DNA from: Saururus chinensis
Lineage: Eukaryota; Streptophyta; Magnoliopsida; Piperales; Saururaceae
DNA length: 64,000 nucleotides
NCBI GenBank assembly: GCA_035235625.1
Contig: CP141140.1
Span: forward strand, 54,183,351-54,247,350
Direction: 5' to 3'
Shown: in pieces, positions 35,901 to 47,198 of the stretch
Layout of the letters: every line of letters begins with the position of its first letter
Numbering within the stretch: position 1 is the first letter of the stretch
The notes under the pieces: generated by a model
Database searches by the model: none
The model's input: the letters and a program-made list of their open reading frames with translations, nothing else
What the model was told of the DNA's origin: nothing
Program-made: the position numbers and the translations under genes

Positions 35901-37434
35901 TGCACTTGTATGTCTGCATGTTATTTATGTTGATTAATCTGTGCATACTTTTATTATTGATGCGTTAAGTTATATCAGTAATTTAAGATTAATGAATATT
36001 AATCAAGAGATTTTGGTTGTCATTGGGTTGGGGGAAAACATCTAATTAAGATAAAGACTAAAATACCCTCAATAGGGTTTGGGACCATTTCATAGAGTGA
36101 ACAGGGCCCAAACATGGAATTTTACCTTGGTTAATGAACCGAGGGTGGTTATGGGATGTTCTTTGAGTCATAGCTTAGTGGATGAGCTATTTATTGGGCC
36201 GATTCACAATGTGAAGAGGACCCAAATGGTTAGGCGAATACTTGACTAGATGAAAATAATCAAGTCTAAGTTTCAGATGTTGGGGGAGCCAATGGTCATA
36301 AAGACCTAAGGTTTCTATGGATACATTAGTAATGTCTTAGAAGACATTTTCTATCTGAGTTGGGATGGTGAAGATTGTGATACGCTTTCTTTACTGCCAC
36401 GATGGTTTGGATAATGGCCAGAGAGGTCTCTATCGCGGATTTCCTGGCATGTCTTCCCAGGACCAAATAGTACGTACGAAAAGCAAAGTTATATGAGCAT
36501 TATAGAAGGCTTGTGCTTCTTATCAATCTGTGTCCATGAGCACAGTTGGGATCTTCTTCTCTAGATTCGTGGCAAGCTATTGAGAGCCTTGAGGATTTAG
36601 GTCAAGCTACTGTTAAGCAATCTACTCTAATATTTGAGTCCTATGTTTGGGGATTTCTTCGAGAGTCGAGTTATCTCTGAATGAGTATATATTATATTAA
36701 ACCTAGAGTTGAGTTTAAATGGTGAAGGGTATTAATTATTTAACAACGGTTGTGAAATAATTAATAACATTGTTTGATATTGTTTGTTAGTTAGATAAGT
36801 GGAACAATTAAAGGACTTACATAAAATATAGGTTGATTAAAAATACTTTAGCATTGCATGTGTGATATTATGTTTCTTAGGATAGTATAGTTTTTAGGCA
36901 GAACTATGTCTGGATCTGATCTTGGTGGAAATATTGGAGATGTTGTTTGATAAGTACATAGGCAACTAACATCGGGTAATGTTGACTTGATCCAAAAAAT
37001 ATTAATAAAATATTTTACCCCTTTGGAAGCTCTTCTCCTGAAGGTGGAGAGGTTCCATTGTTGTTGTTGTGGTTGTTTGGTTTAGTTGGTTACAGATTCT
37101 CCAGGCGATGACAAGTGAGACTAGGAGGCGAGCACAAGATGAAGTTCCTCGTTTATGCAATTACGGTACGTAATGTATCTTTGGTGTGAGAGTCAACTTA
37201 GTTATTTATTTTCATATGGATGACAGACTTGTACTTAGATGGATAGGCTCTTCTTATTGAATTTTGAAACGTATAATAGTATCATATGATTTGATATTCG
37301 TATTTGTGAACCCTAGTTATCATGACCTGGATATTTAATCAGATGGTTTGTTTTACATTTAAAAAAGAAAAAAAATTCTCATGACTTATTGTTCATGCTG
37401 TTTTTAAAGGCTTTTAAAAATCCGGGTCATGACA
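32997..37434 (+). mobile_element. Solo LTR, family B, copy 1 (4438 bp with nested MITE)
   Basis: Starts TGTAATGTCCAAG and ends CCGGGTCATGACA, with a perfect 5-bp target duplication GTGGA (32992-32996 and 37435-37439). It contains a GC-rich block (34200-34850) and the segment GGATCTGATCTTG near 36915, both shared in order with the LTR at 39001. Removing the 608 bp of nested MITE plus its target duplication leaves about 3.83 kb. No retrotransposon coding domains are present; the 171-codon minus frame at 34260-34775 falls in the GC-rich block and is not conserved. Confidence 0.85.
33441..34040. mobile_element. hAT-type MITE nested in the family-B LTR
   Basis: A 600 bp element with ends TAGGGCTGCA / TGTAGCCCTA and a perfect 8-bp target duplication GTGGAGCC (33433-33440 and 34041-34048). 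Both end regions are rich in GGGTCGGGT-type repeats around an AT-rich core. Non-coding. It inserted after the LTR. Confidence 0.92.
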
Positions 37435-37439
37435 GTGGA

Positions 37440-38239
37440 TTTAACTTGACTTTGTTTAATGTGGTGAACTTAATTTTTTGTATTTAATTTGATTATGGTC
37501 TAATTGTTTTAAATGAAAGTTGTACTTCAAATAATTTTAAAAAAACAAAGTTGTATATTGTGTGGGGTGTGTATGGGCCCATAAGTTTGTGGCCTCCTTG
37601 CCTTTAAAAGAAAACAAAACTTTTTTTTTTGTGATTTAGATATGGTATTATTTTTGTTGTCTGCAGGAACTATAGTGCGAATGATTTACCTAAGTTCATG
37701 TCACTGTGTAAAGAATTTAAAATTTAGCATTTTTTGCAAAAATTATCATTTATGAGCTTTGTGCGCTTTTCTAACAATTTTGCCCACACCACCTTGCGGC
37801 TGTCTGTTTAATGTGGCATTTGAAAATAGAAAATCTGTGACAGATATGTGATGTCTAGCCATGCTTTGCCAGGCTAATGTACCTTAAATGCACACAATGT
37901 AAACTCTTTTGTTTTGATAGTGTTATCAAAACGTTTAAACAATAATGTAAAAATATTTTGATTATTCTACTAAGAGTATTTTTTAAATTATTCCCAAGAT
38001 TTAATTATATGAGATTGAACTTTTTGATTTTGATGCTTCTGCCAAAACATAGACAACCCAAGACAATTAAAGAATATCCAATAAAGCTTAAGAGTCAAGT
38101 AATAAACATCAAAGACATGAAAAGTAATAATCAATAATCACATGTCTTAAAGTAAGTTCATGTTAACCACACAATTTTACTATACATAACAATAAACAAG
38201 AAAATACATATCATTAACTGCTCAATGTTTTAACAAGAC
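37440..38239. other. Spacer between solo LTR and decayed TE frame
   Basis: About 800 bp of AT-rich DNA with no recognisable gene or repeat end. It may be the 3' part of the older transposon whose decayed coding sequence follows. Confidence 0.35.
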
Positions 38240-38995
38240 ATACATCTAAAAATAAAAAACATCAAACAACAATAGCATCATCCTCTCCCTCACTAGTAGA
38301 ACCATTTGAGGCTTAGGATCCATCCTGAATCACTCGTTGAAGCTTGGCAAAACCTTGATGAATGGTATCTAAAATTTCCCAACAAATTGCCATCAAATCT
38401 ACATATGTAAGTAGTTGGGAGTCAAGAACATCCAATCTACATTGTTGTGTGGGTCTCTGCTCCTCTACGTCATCCTTAGGAATCTCCTCATCAACCTATG
38501 GCTCTGGGACTCAATCTCTAGTATGTGTAATCCTCCATTGAACTATGGACTTATCAATAGGTCCCATACCAATCATCATGGGCTCAAACTTGGTGATCCT
38601 CAAACTTTATAACAAGAAAATCCAACACAAGATGTATGGATATAGAAGTATCTCATGTGTATGCCCATCTAAAGATAATGGAAACGTCATCAATCATCTA
38701 AAGATTATGGAAAGAAGATAACTCTAGCTTGGTCTTGGAGAGAAAATATAAAATTTGTGTCATGGTTTGACCAACCCTCTCCTTATGGGCATTCCATATG
38801 TCTTATTGGGCAATCACATGCAGCAATATGAAGTCAAGGGTTAGGGAATGAGCTAGAAATGCTGGGTCAAGAGAATTACCTCTCTTGAGCCCTATGAGAC
38901 GTCCAATGATCATCCTATCATCTAGGAGTATGTATCCATTCTACAGAGGAATTAGGATTAGTCTTTGCTTGACACCTATCACATCCACAATGATG
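38240..38995 (-). pseudogene. Decayed transposon reading frame, split by a solo LTR
   Basis: The minus-strand translation gives a coherent but stop-riddled protein, including LDDRMIIGRLIGLKRGNSLD, MTQILYFLSKTKLELSS and GSTSEGEDDAIVV. Its style resembles the accessory or gag-adjacent proteins of plant LTR retrotransposons, but no named domain can be assigned. At least four in-frame stops occur. The family-B LTR at 39001 inserted at its upstream side, so any earlier part would lie beyond 44435. Confidence 0.35.
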
Positions 38996-39000
38996 TCAAG

Positions 39001-42000
39001 TATAATTTCCTTGATTTTCCTAGGTTTCAAAATTAAACACCTGAAAAATAGGGTCTTTGACCCATTAAATTTGTTAGTAGAATAACTTTCTCGAATTTAT
39101 GGCCAAGACTAATGTGGTTATAAAGTAAGCAGAAAGAGCTTCGAAACGTCACCAAGAACACGTGAATCAGAGTTCAGATAAGGGAGATACGACTTTTCGA
39201 AGTTAAACATATCGCACAGGGCCCGTTTACCCGAATTGAACACATAAATTGGCCGTTTAATTCACTCTATGAACCCGGTTAATTAAAGTGATGAAAATTA
39301 TTTTTAGATGCCCAATTAGGTTGCCTAAGTGGGGAGGTTCATATTCCCTATGCTTATAAAAATATATTTAGGGATTTTTGAGAAGGGGGGGTTTGGCTTT
39401 TGGGAAGGGAGGAGGAAGAAGAAGAGGAATCGCTGGAGAGGTTTGGGCGAGTCCAGTCAACAACAGGGCGACGACGGTGAATTGACAACAACCTAGTGTT
39501 TGAGGTAGGAGATTAAAATAATACTAATTTATTATATAGTTGGATTAGTTGTTAAATGCAATTATTTAGTAATAATTAAGAAGAGAAACCACGAAGATGA
39601 GGGGCAGCTGAACCGCTGGCCAGAAAACTTCTGGCCGTTCCAGCCAGTAGAGGGCCAAAGGTTGAATATTTGCCTCCTCTGTTGGTCAGGCAACATGAGG
39701 TGGAGCTCTCACTGGCAGTTGGGACCGCCACTATGCTCCCTGCTCCCCCTCCCCTAGTCCTTTGTGAAATCACAGAGAAGAAGGGGTGTGGACCACACCA
39801 CCGGCGATAGGTTGGCTTCGGGACCAAGTGCTCGAAATTGTCGTTGGATAGCAAATTGAACAACTCCGGCCCCGCCGCTAGCCAAGGTGGCGACACTAAT
39901 GCGGCACCGCCATGGCCAAAGCTTCGAACGGAAGACGACAACATGATCAATTAACACTAGGGCTGCCAATGGTAAGTGCAGGGCCAAGGCCACCGCGATT
40001 GCTGCTTGGCAAAGATCTGGCCAGGCCCTACAGTTAGCCAAGGCCACCACTGCACTTGGCAGCTGTCTGTGCATGGGAATCAAGCCGTAGATCGGATGGG
40101 TGCACCACTAACCAGTGATGCAGTGAGTCGGAGATTCGTAGGGAAAATTGGTGTAGAAGCCCCCCTTCGACTAATGGTCAGGGGCCAGGCCGCCAACAGT
40201 TGTTGGACTTCGGCAGTTGTCGAGCTTCTGTAGTTGTCTTCGCAAGGAAGATGACTGCTAGACCGGGGATTTAATTCTCGATCCGGTTTAGCAAAGAAAA
40301 ACACAAGGGGGAAAGTATTGAATCGGGTTTGATTCAGATACTTTCACTTATTGGAAAAATTATGAAAATTATAAGTGGACCTAAAGCCTCTTAAGAGAGA
40401 TCTGACCAAGTTTTAGGCTAGGGGAAAATCCCAGTATTTGTCAAATGACTATTTTCCCTTGTAGCAGAGTTGCGGTTGAATTACTTGACTTTGGGCTCTT
40501 GTTCAAGGGCCTTTGGGAGGATTTTAAAATTAAAAAATTCCAAAAAGAGGTGGGTGTGTACCCTAATTTTAAACCAAGTCACAAGCTGGGGGAAAAGTCC
40601 AATAAGTGGGTGAGTGACTGTTTTAGCCCTATGGTTTAGGTAAAACTATTAAATAAATCAGGTTCATTTCAAGGGGTTTACGACCCTATAAATGGCAAGA
40701 AAATTACCTTAGTCCATAATGTCAAAGAGTGCCCCTAGATTAGTTTTGGACCCATTAGAGTTCAAGGAATCCCTGAACAAAATGACAGAAATACCCTATG
40801 AGTGGACCCGTCCACATTTGTGTGAATGTAAGTAATGGGCCAATATGATGCTGGAACCTCTTGAGAGGTTAAAGACTTACTAGAGAAAGGAGAGGACCAT
40901 GTCTAATGTGAGATAATTACCTTAATACCCTTATGTGTATTATGACCCATTTTTATAAAAGTTTAATCGGCTAACCTAAGGAGGGTTAGGGCACAAGAGC
41001 GCAAACATTTCTAATATCAATATTGAGTTGGTTCTTGATATTACGATCTACTTAGACTTGTGTGGGTTTGTTTTGTTTATATTGTTCATTGTTTTGATGT
41101 TTGCTATTGATGTTGTGATAGTAATTTATCACTATCTTAAGATTAATGAAAGACTAATCAATGGGGTTAGATATCTTTGGATTCGGCGAGAACACCAAAT
41201 CAAGATAAAGATCAAAATACCCTTAGAGGGGTCTGGGACTAGTTCATAAAGTGAAGAAGGCCTTTGACCTGACGATTTGCCTTGGTTAATGAACTGATGG
41301 CAGTTTTGAGTTTTAACCCTAGTATAGATGGGACTGATAGGTTTGGGATAGTCATTCGGAATCCTTGCTTGTTGATGAGAAAGATAGGGTTCATAATGAT
41401 TTTTTAGAGTTTTCGCTCTATTGAGGAGCCATTGATTTTATTATGTAGTTGCACCTCCCCGTTGGAGGGAGCTCTGCGTGAGCTAGGCTCACCACCGATT
41501 TATTTAGAATCATTTTGTGTACACGCATTTGGATTAGCTGATATCCTGCTTGGTTGGCTTTTCCCGCCACTTTTGTTTATGTGCAGTTGTGGGTCATGCC
41601 CTTGCACTCCGGTTAGGTCCTTATGGGCTAGGTTGGGTTATAATACTTCCTGGTGGATTCCAGAGCTACACTATGGATGGTTCCCTTCTGAGGATGATAT
41701 GTGGTGGTTGTTTCATTTATCACTTAGGTTGACATTTGATGAGTCTATCTGTCTTTGGGATTAGACAAAGATATTAATTATTAAACAATAGTTCGAGAGA
41801 TAATTAATAATATTGTTTGATATTACTTTTTAATTAGAACAAGTAGAACGACTAAATGACTTGCATATAATGTAGGTTCGTTGAAAATACTTAAGATATT
41901 TCTTGAGATACTGTAGTTTCAAGGCAGAAGTATATTTGGATCTGATCTTGTTGGAAACATTGGAAATGTTATCTGATGAAAATGTAAGCAACTTACATCA

Positions 42001-44430
42001 AGTGATGTTGACTCGATCTAAAAAATATTAAATTTATACATCTGTTCTTTTAGAAATTCTCCTCCAATGGGAGGAGATGTTTTGTTGTTGTTTAGTCTTT
42101 TTTGGTTGCAAGTTCTTTGCATGAGGGCTAGCGAGATTATAACGTCGATGGGTGATTGAGGATGACATTGCACTAGCGGGATCCAGTTTCTTACTTCTGT
42201 AATTTTGTAAGTAATCGTAATTACTGTAATACCCCATTTTTCTAATTACATCTAATCTAAGGGGTTAGAGATAATTATAAAATTTTAGATAATTTTTAGA
42301 GGGTTTCAGAGGTTGAAACCTCTATATATGGATAGAGCCTAAAGTAACGAGCAAAACAAATCAAAGAACACGTGAAATAGAGGTCAGGAACGGAAGTTAT
42401 GACTTTGGGGAGCATACAATTTGGGTGGGACGCACTTGGAAAGAGTGGGATAAACTACTCTAAGTAGTCTAGTTTCATTGGGCTCGTCGATATGAGCTTA
42501 ATGGTACCAAGAACGCCCGAATCCGAGTTCGAGGTAGAAAGATATAAACGTTTTAAGATAAAGGTTTAAAACAAAAACAATTGTGCCGTGTGTGTTACGT
42601 GCGGGTGCCATGTGCACGATGGCGCTGCTGTTTTGGCGCCGCTGATGGCTACAACTAGCCATTTAATGTTATTTTTTAATCATAATTTCATTTTCTCTAT
42701 TTCTAATCATTATGAGTTTGATTTTGTTTATTCAAGAGGTGTTCTTAACTGAATCGAGTGTGCTCTACGCAATGGAGGGGTCCATTCTTTGAGTTGGCGA
42801 CCATATAATGAAGAAACGTCCCAAAGCAAGAAGAGGCTCTACCCATCGCCCTCAAGCACTGAAGAAAGAGACGTGGCCCGGAGCAAGAGGGGGTTTTGTC
42901 CTCCATTGTCGGACTACAACTATAGAAGTGACCCAGAGTAGGGGAGGCTTTGTCCTCCACCAAAGGACCACACAGTGGGGGTTTTATCCCCAAGTTAAGG
43001 GGAGGTTATGTCCGCAGCTTAAAAGTGCAAAAAGAAGAAAGTGTGTCTGGGTAAGGGGATAATCTGTCTGTCGCCTTTGGGTACAGAAAGTGAGTCGTGT
43101 CTCCAGGTAAGGGGATATTTTGTCTGTTTCCTACAAGTGTGGAAAGTGAGCAGTGTCTCAGGGCAAGAGGAGGCTCAGTCTACCATCTCCAAACTTGAAG
43201 GAGAAGATTTCATGATAGAACGAACAACTTTGAACACTGCTACTTCCAATATTTCAAAAGAGTAAGCATTTATGACCTATTTTAATATAAGTATAAGAAT
43301 AAGTAGGCATCATAAGTAGTTAACTTAGGAAGTTAAAATGACTTATATGCATGCACATCTTAATTAGTGATATTAATATACTAATTAAGATATATGAAGT
43401 TGCTTTGATCTAATATGATCTGATAATATATGATATACTCTGTTATGATCTAATATGTTCTGATCTGATTTTATATGATCTAACATGGTCAGATGAGATT
43501 TGATGTGCATGGATGGGATCTAATATGATCCATTTTGCTCTCTTGTGTTTTGCTCCGCTCTGTGATAGAGCGAGATGAGTAATTCCATTGACTTGTCAGC
43601 TTCCATTTGACTCCGATGATTTATGAGATTTCTATCTCAACCTAATGATTTATGATATTTCTATCTAACTCCGATAATTTATAAATTTTTTTGTCTGACT
43701 CCAATGATTTATTAGATTTTTATTTGACTCTGATAATTTATGAGATTTTTGTTTGACTTCGATAAATTATCAGATGTCTATTTGACTCTGATGATTTATG
43801 TGATTTCAATCTACTTTCGAATGATATATTTGGATATAATGAAATATGTATTGTAATGTATATAATTTTGTGATGCTTGATTCATATAATAACCGTTTGG
43901 CAAAACTATGTTCAGATCCGATCGTATTGGAATAATATTATAAATGTTATCCAATACATGTGTAGGTAACTAACGGTACTACATCATTGGCCCGATCAAA
44001 ATTAAATATAAATATATATTCTTTTTTGACCTAAACCTTGTGAGTTTGTAGCTTTGTAGTCCATAGATAAATGTTATACCTCTCGCACACAGATGATATT
44101 TCCTTGTTTAAGGAAGAAAATTTTTTATCAGATATTTTTGGACCCTGTCTTGCATCAGGATGTTACAATTACTGGCGTGAGAGCCAACTTTACTTGGTTA
44201 TTTATTTTTAGATATATAACAAACTTGCACTTAGAGGGTTAACATGCTATTTATCAAATTTTGATATATGTAATAATATCATATATTTTGATATTCGTAT
44301 TTGTGAACCCCAGTTATCATGACTTGGATATTTGATCATAAGATTTGTTTTACATTTAAGAAAGAAAAAAATATTGGGATTTATTGCATGTCTTTTACTG
44401 AAAAGGGTTTTGAAAATCTAGGTCGTGACA
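39001..44430 (+). mobile_element. Solo LTR, family B, copy 2 (split by a family-A solo LTR)
   Basis: Flanked by a perfect 5-bp duplication TCAAG (38996-39000 and 44431-44435). It starts TATAATTTCC (TG decayed to TA) and ends CTAGGTCGTGACA. It follows family-B copy 1 through shared landmarks: CAAAATTAA.CACNT.AAAAAT near the start, a GC-rich block, AATTAATAAYATTGTTTGAT, and GGATCTGATCTTG. At 42225-44167 it is interrupted by a younger solo LTR; the sequence picks up at ATTACTGGCGTGAGAGCCAA, matching copy 1 near 37170-37190. Without that insertion it is about 3.48 kb. Confidence 0.83.
42225..44167 (+). mobile_element. Solo LTR, family A, copy 2 (1943 bp), nested in family B
   Basis: Starts TGTAATACCCCATTTT and ends CAGGATGTTACA, with a perfect 5-bp target duplication ATTAC (42220-42224 and 44168-44172). 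It carries the family-A block GCTCGTCGATATGAGC near 42482 and a run of ~60 bp imperfect repeats (GGTAAGGGGATA..TGTCTGT) at about 42890-43200. The GC-rich CpG block of the other family-A copies is mostly missing. No coding domains. Confidence 0.9.
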
Positions 44431-44435
44431 TCAAG

Positions 44436-45980
44436 AGTCACATGGAATGTTGTTTCGCAAACTACTCCTAACTACGATCTATTTCCCTTTCAAAATAGAT
44501 TTCCTCGCCTTACCTATCTAAAAATTTACCAAATAAATCCTAGAGCTAAGAGAGAAACTAGTTAAAAAGAAAAACAATAAAGAATACCTCAAGAAATTTC
44601 CAAAAATTAAAATTTAAGAAAAATAACCGATTTTTAAATTATTGAAATAACCCTCAAGAAAAATGTACCGAGTGGATTTCAAATTTTGACACAAGGTAGA
44701 TTTTGATGACTATATTAAACTTAATAACTACACCTATGGTCAATTTATAACATAAACCCATGAATGCTAAAATCCTCAATCTTGGGCGAGTTTTTAAGAA
44801 ACAAGTGAAATCTTTGAAAACTCTTCATCTTAACAGTTGAAATTGCATTAAAATTGAAATGATTTTAGATCTAGCTATATTAAATCATTCCTACAAGTTC
44901 AAAATCATTGAAAACAACATGAAAATGGCTAGAAATTAGAATTGATCTTCAAGTCATGTCTTGGCTAAGATGCAAAATCGTGATTTGACAATGAAAGCGG
45001 GTGTGGTGCAAAACTGTGCAAACTAGTCAAAATCCACTTCCGCCACTTCTAGCTTCCTTCTCTAAGACTTAAGAGCCGAAATGAGGGTTTATGAGGCATC
45101 AAACATTTTTAAAGTTGAACATTCACATTTGTAATGGACACCAGCAATCGATCGCCAGGCCCTAGTGATCGATCACTTTTGAATTTTATTTTTTCCAAAA
45201 TTTTCAAAAATTATAAAAAATTAAATTAAATATCTAAATTCAATTTCCAATTAAAATCACATCAAATCACCCTCTAGAACTCAAATTAAAATCAAATAGT
45301 AAAAAAATACATGTTGAGCTCTTGTTAATTTTTATTAATTTGGCTCTTTGTCTAAGTGGAATTACATATTATGGTCAGTTATATCTTGCCTTAGATTAAT
45401 TTACTCCATTGGTTTGTAATTTTTAATCTTTATTTTCTCATTTTAATTTTATTTTATTAAATTTTTGGATAAACCATTAATATTTAACTCTTGTCTCCTT
45501 TACTCATGAATCTCTCAATGTTGTTCTTATTCAATAGAGATAAATTTGTATAGACTTTAGTAAATACATATTTCTTATTTTTAACTCACTTTAGCTAGAA
45601 TCTATTTACATTATTTATAAAACATTTTCATATGCATGTCACATTTTTGTCATGGGCATTTAATTAACAAAACGTTTTAACACATATATCAAATTTTTTT
45701 TTGCATATTGGTCAAATGTTTTTGTATATCCCGAGACAAGCCTTTAGTTAGTATGATGTAGGTGTCGACATTGGGCTTCACCCTGGAAGAGAGCATCTTT
45801 AGGTAGGATTTAAGAAGTGAGGACCCACTTGCTATGACCAGCATTGGTGTAGTCCTCAATTATGACAACAGTGTGGGCCACTATGTCGGGCATAGCGCCC
45901 AAGTCAGGCATAAGAGTAGGAGTGCTGTAGGCCCTTGGGGTTGTCATGCATATGGATGACGAGCTTCTAATTGCTACATC
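44436..45980. other. Old transposon-like DNA between family-B LTR and CACTA element
   Basis: About 1.5 kb, AT-rich, with no complete gene. CAGCAATCGATCGCCAGGCC / AGTGATCGATCAC near 45144-45177 is a small inverted motif. The minus-strand frame near 45740-45970 may continue across the CACTA insertion site into 54849-54960, but it is not recognisable as a known protein. Confidence 0.3.
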
Positions 45981-46579
45981 CACTACAACAAAATATACTA
46001 TTTACGATGCTTTTATTAGCGACACGAAAATAAGCATCGCTAAAAATTACTAATTAAGTCATATAACAAAGCATCACAAAAAAGTCATATATTAATGACG
46101 CATAATATAAAGCATCGCTAATACTAATAAAATTAGTGACACTTTAAATTATACGTCGCTAATAGTTATATTATTAGCGACACTTTGAACAAGTGTCACT
46201 AAAAGATATATGTATTAAATTTTAAAAAAACTTCATAACTATTAGCAATGTTTTTTTCTTAAGCGTCGTTAATAGTTATAAATTTAAAATAAAAGATTAA
46301 AAATTTAGAACTAATAGTGACACTTGTTGACAAGCGTCGCAAATATCATCGATAATAGCGATGATTGTGTATTTATTAATTAATTTTATTTAATAAATAA
46401 TTATATAATAATTATTAAAGTAATTAAAATAAACTTTTAAATATAATAAATTTTCTTCAATATTGGCTATTTGTATAAATATTAAATTTTAAATAAAAGG
46501 CAGTGTCAATAATATATTAAACTTTTACTATTTAAATATAATATATTTTATTATTATTTTTAAAATATAATTTATAATA

Positions 46580-46977
46580 AAAGAGAGAGTGTGAGAAGAG
46601 AGAAGTGAGGAAGAAAGAGTGCATAGAGAGAGGAGAGGAGAAGAGATAGAGTGAGGAGAGGGAGAGGGAGTGAAGAGAGAGAGGGTGAGAAAGACATAAG
46701 AGATAGACGATAGAGAGTGAGGAGAGAGAGAGGGAGAGGGAGAGAGAGACTTAGGGGAGAGAGAGAGAGGAAGAGAGAGAGAGAGGGAGAGAGAAGTGAG
46801 GGGAGAGGAGAGAGAGAGAGAGGGAGAGAGAAGTGAGGGGAGAGTGAGAATAGATGGGGAGAGAGGGGAGAGAGAGAGAGATCAGGGAGGAAGATAGAGA
46901 AGAGGAGAGAGAGAGGAGAGAGAAAAGAGAGAGAGAGAGAGAGAGAGAGGGAGGAAGAGAGAGAGGAGAGGAGAGAG

Positions 46978-47008
<31 letters not shown>

Positions 47009-47041
47009 AAAGAGAGAAAGAGAGAGAGAAAGAGGGGAGGA
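46580..47041. repeat. GA-rich low-complexity tract
   Basis: About 460 bp of imperfect GAGA repeats inside the CACTA element, with a second tract at 47194-47311. The plus-strand open frames here are arginine/glutamate low complexity and not genes. Confidence 0.92.
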
Positions 47042-47140
47042 AAAAAATTAATTATAAATTATTTTTAAAAATTTTAAAAAATAAAAAAATGTAGTAGAAT
47101 GCAGAAGTGACACATACTATTATGTGTCTTTACTATAATT

Positions 47141-47146
<6 letters not shown>

Positions 47147-47193
<47 letters not shown>
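47147..47193. repeat. (AT)n microsatellite
   Basis: About 47 bp of AT dinucleotides between the two GA-rich tracts of the CACTA element. Confidence 0.95.

Positions 47194-47198
<5 letters not shown>

Noticed and set aside
32997..44430. Reading the two family-B LTRs as the ends of one retrotransposon
   Set aside because: Each has its own target duplication (GTGGA and TCAAG) and the 1.57 kb between them lacks a primer-binding site and retrotransposon domains.
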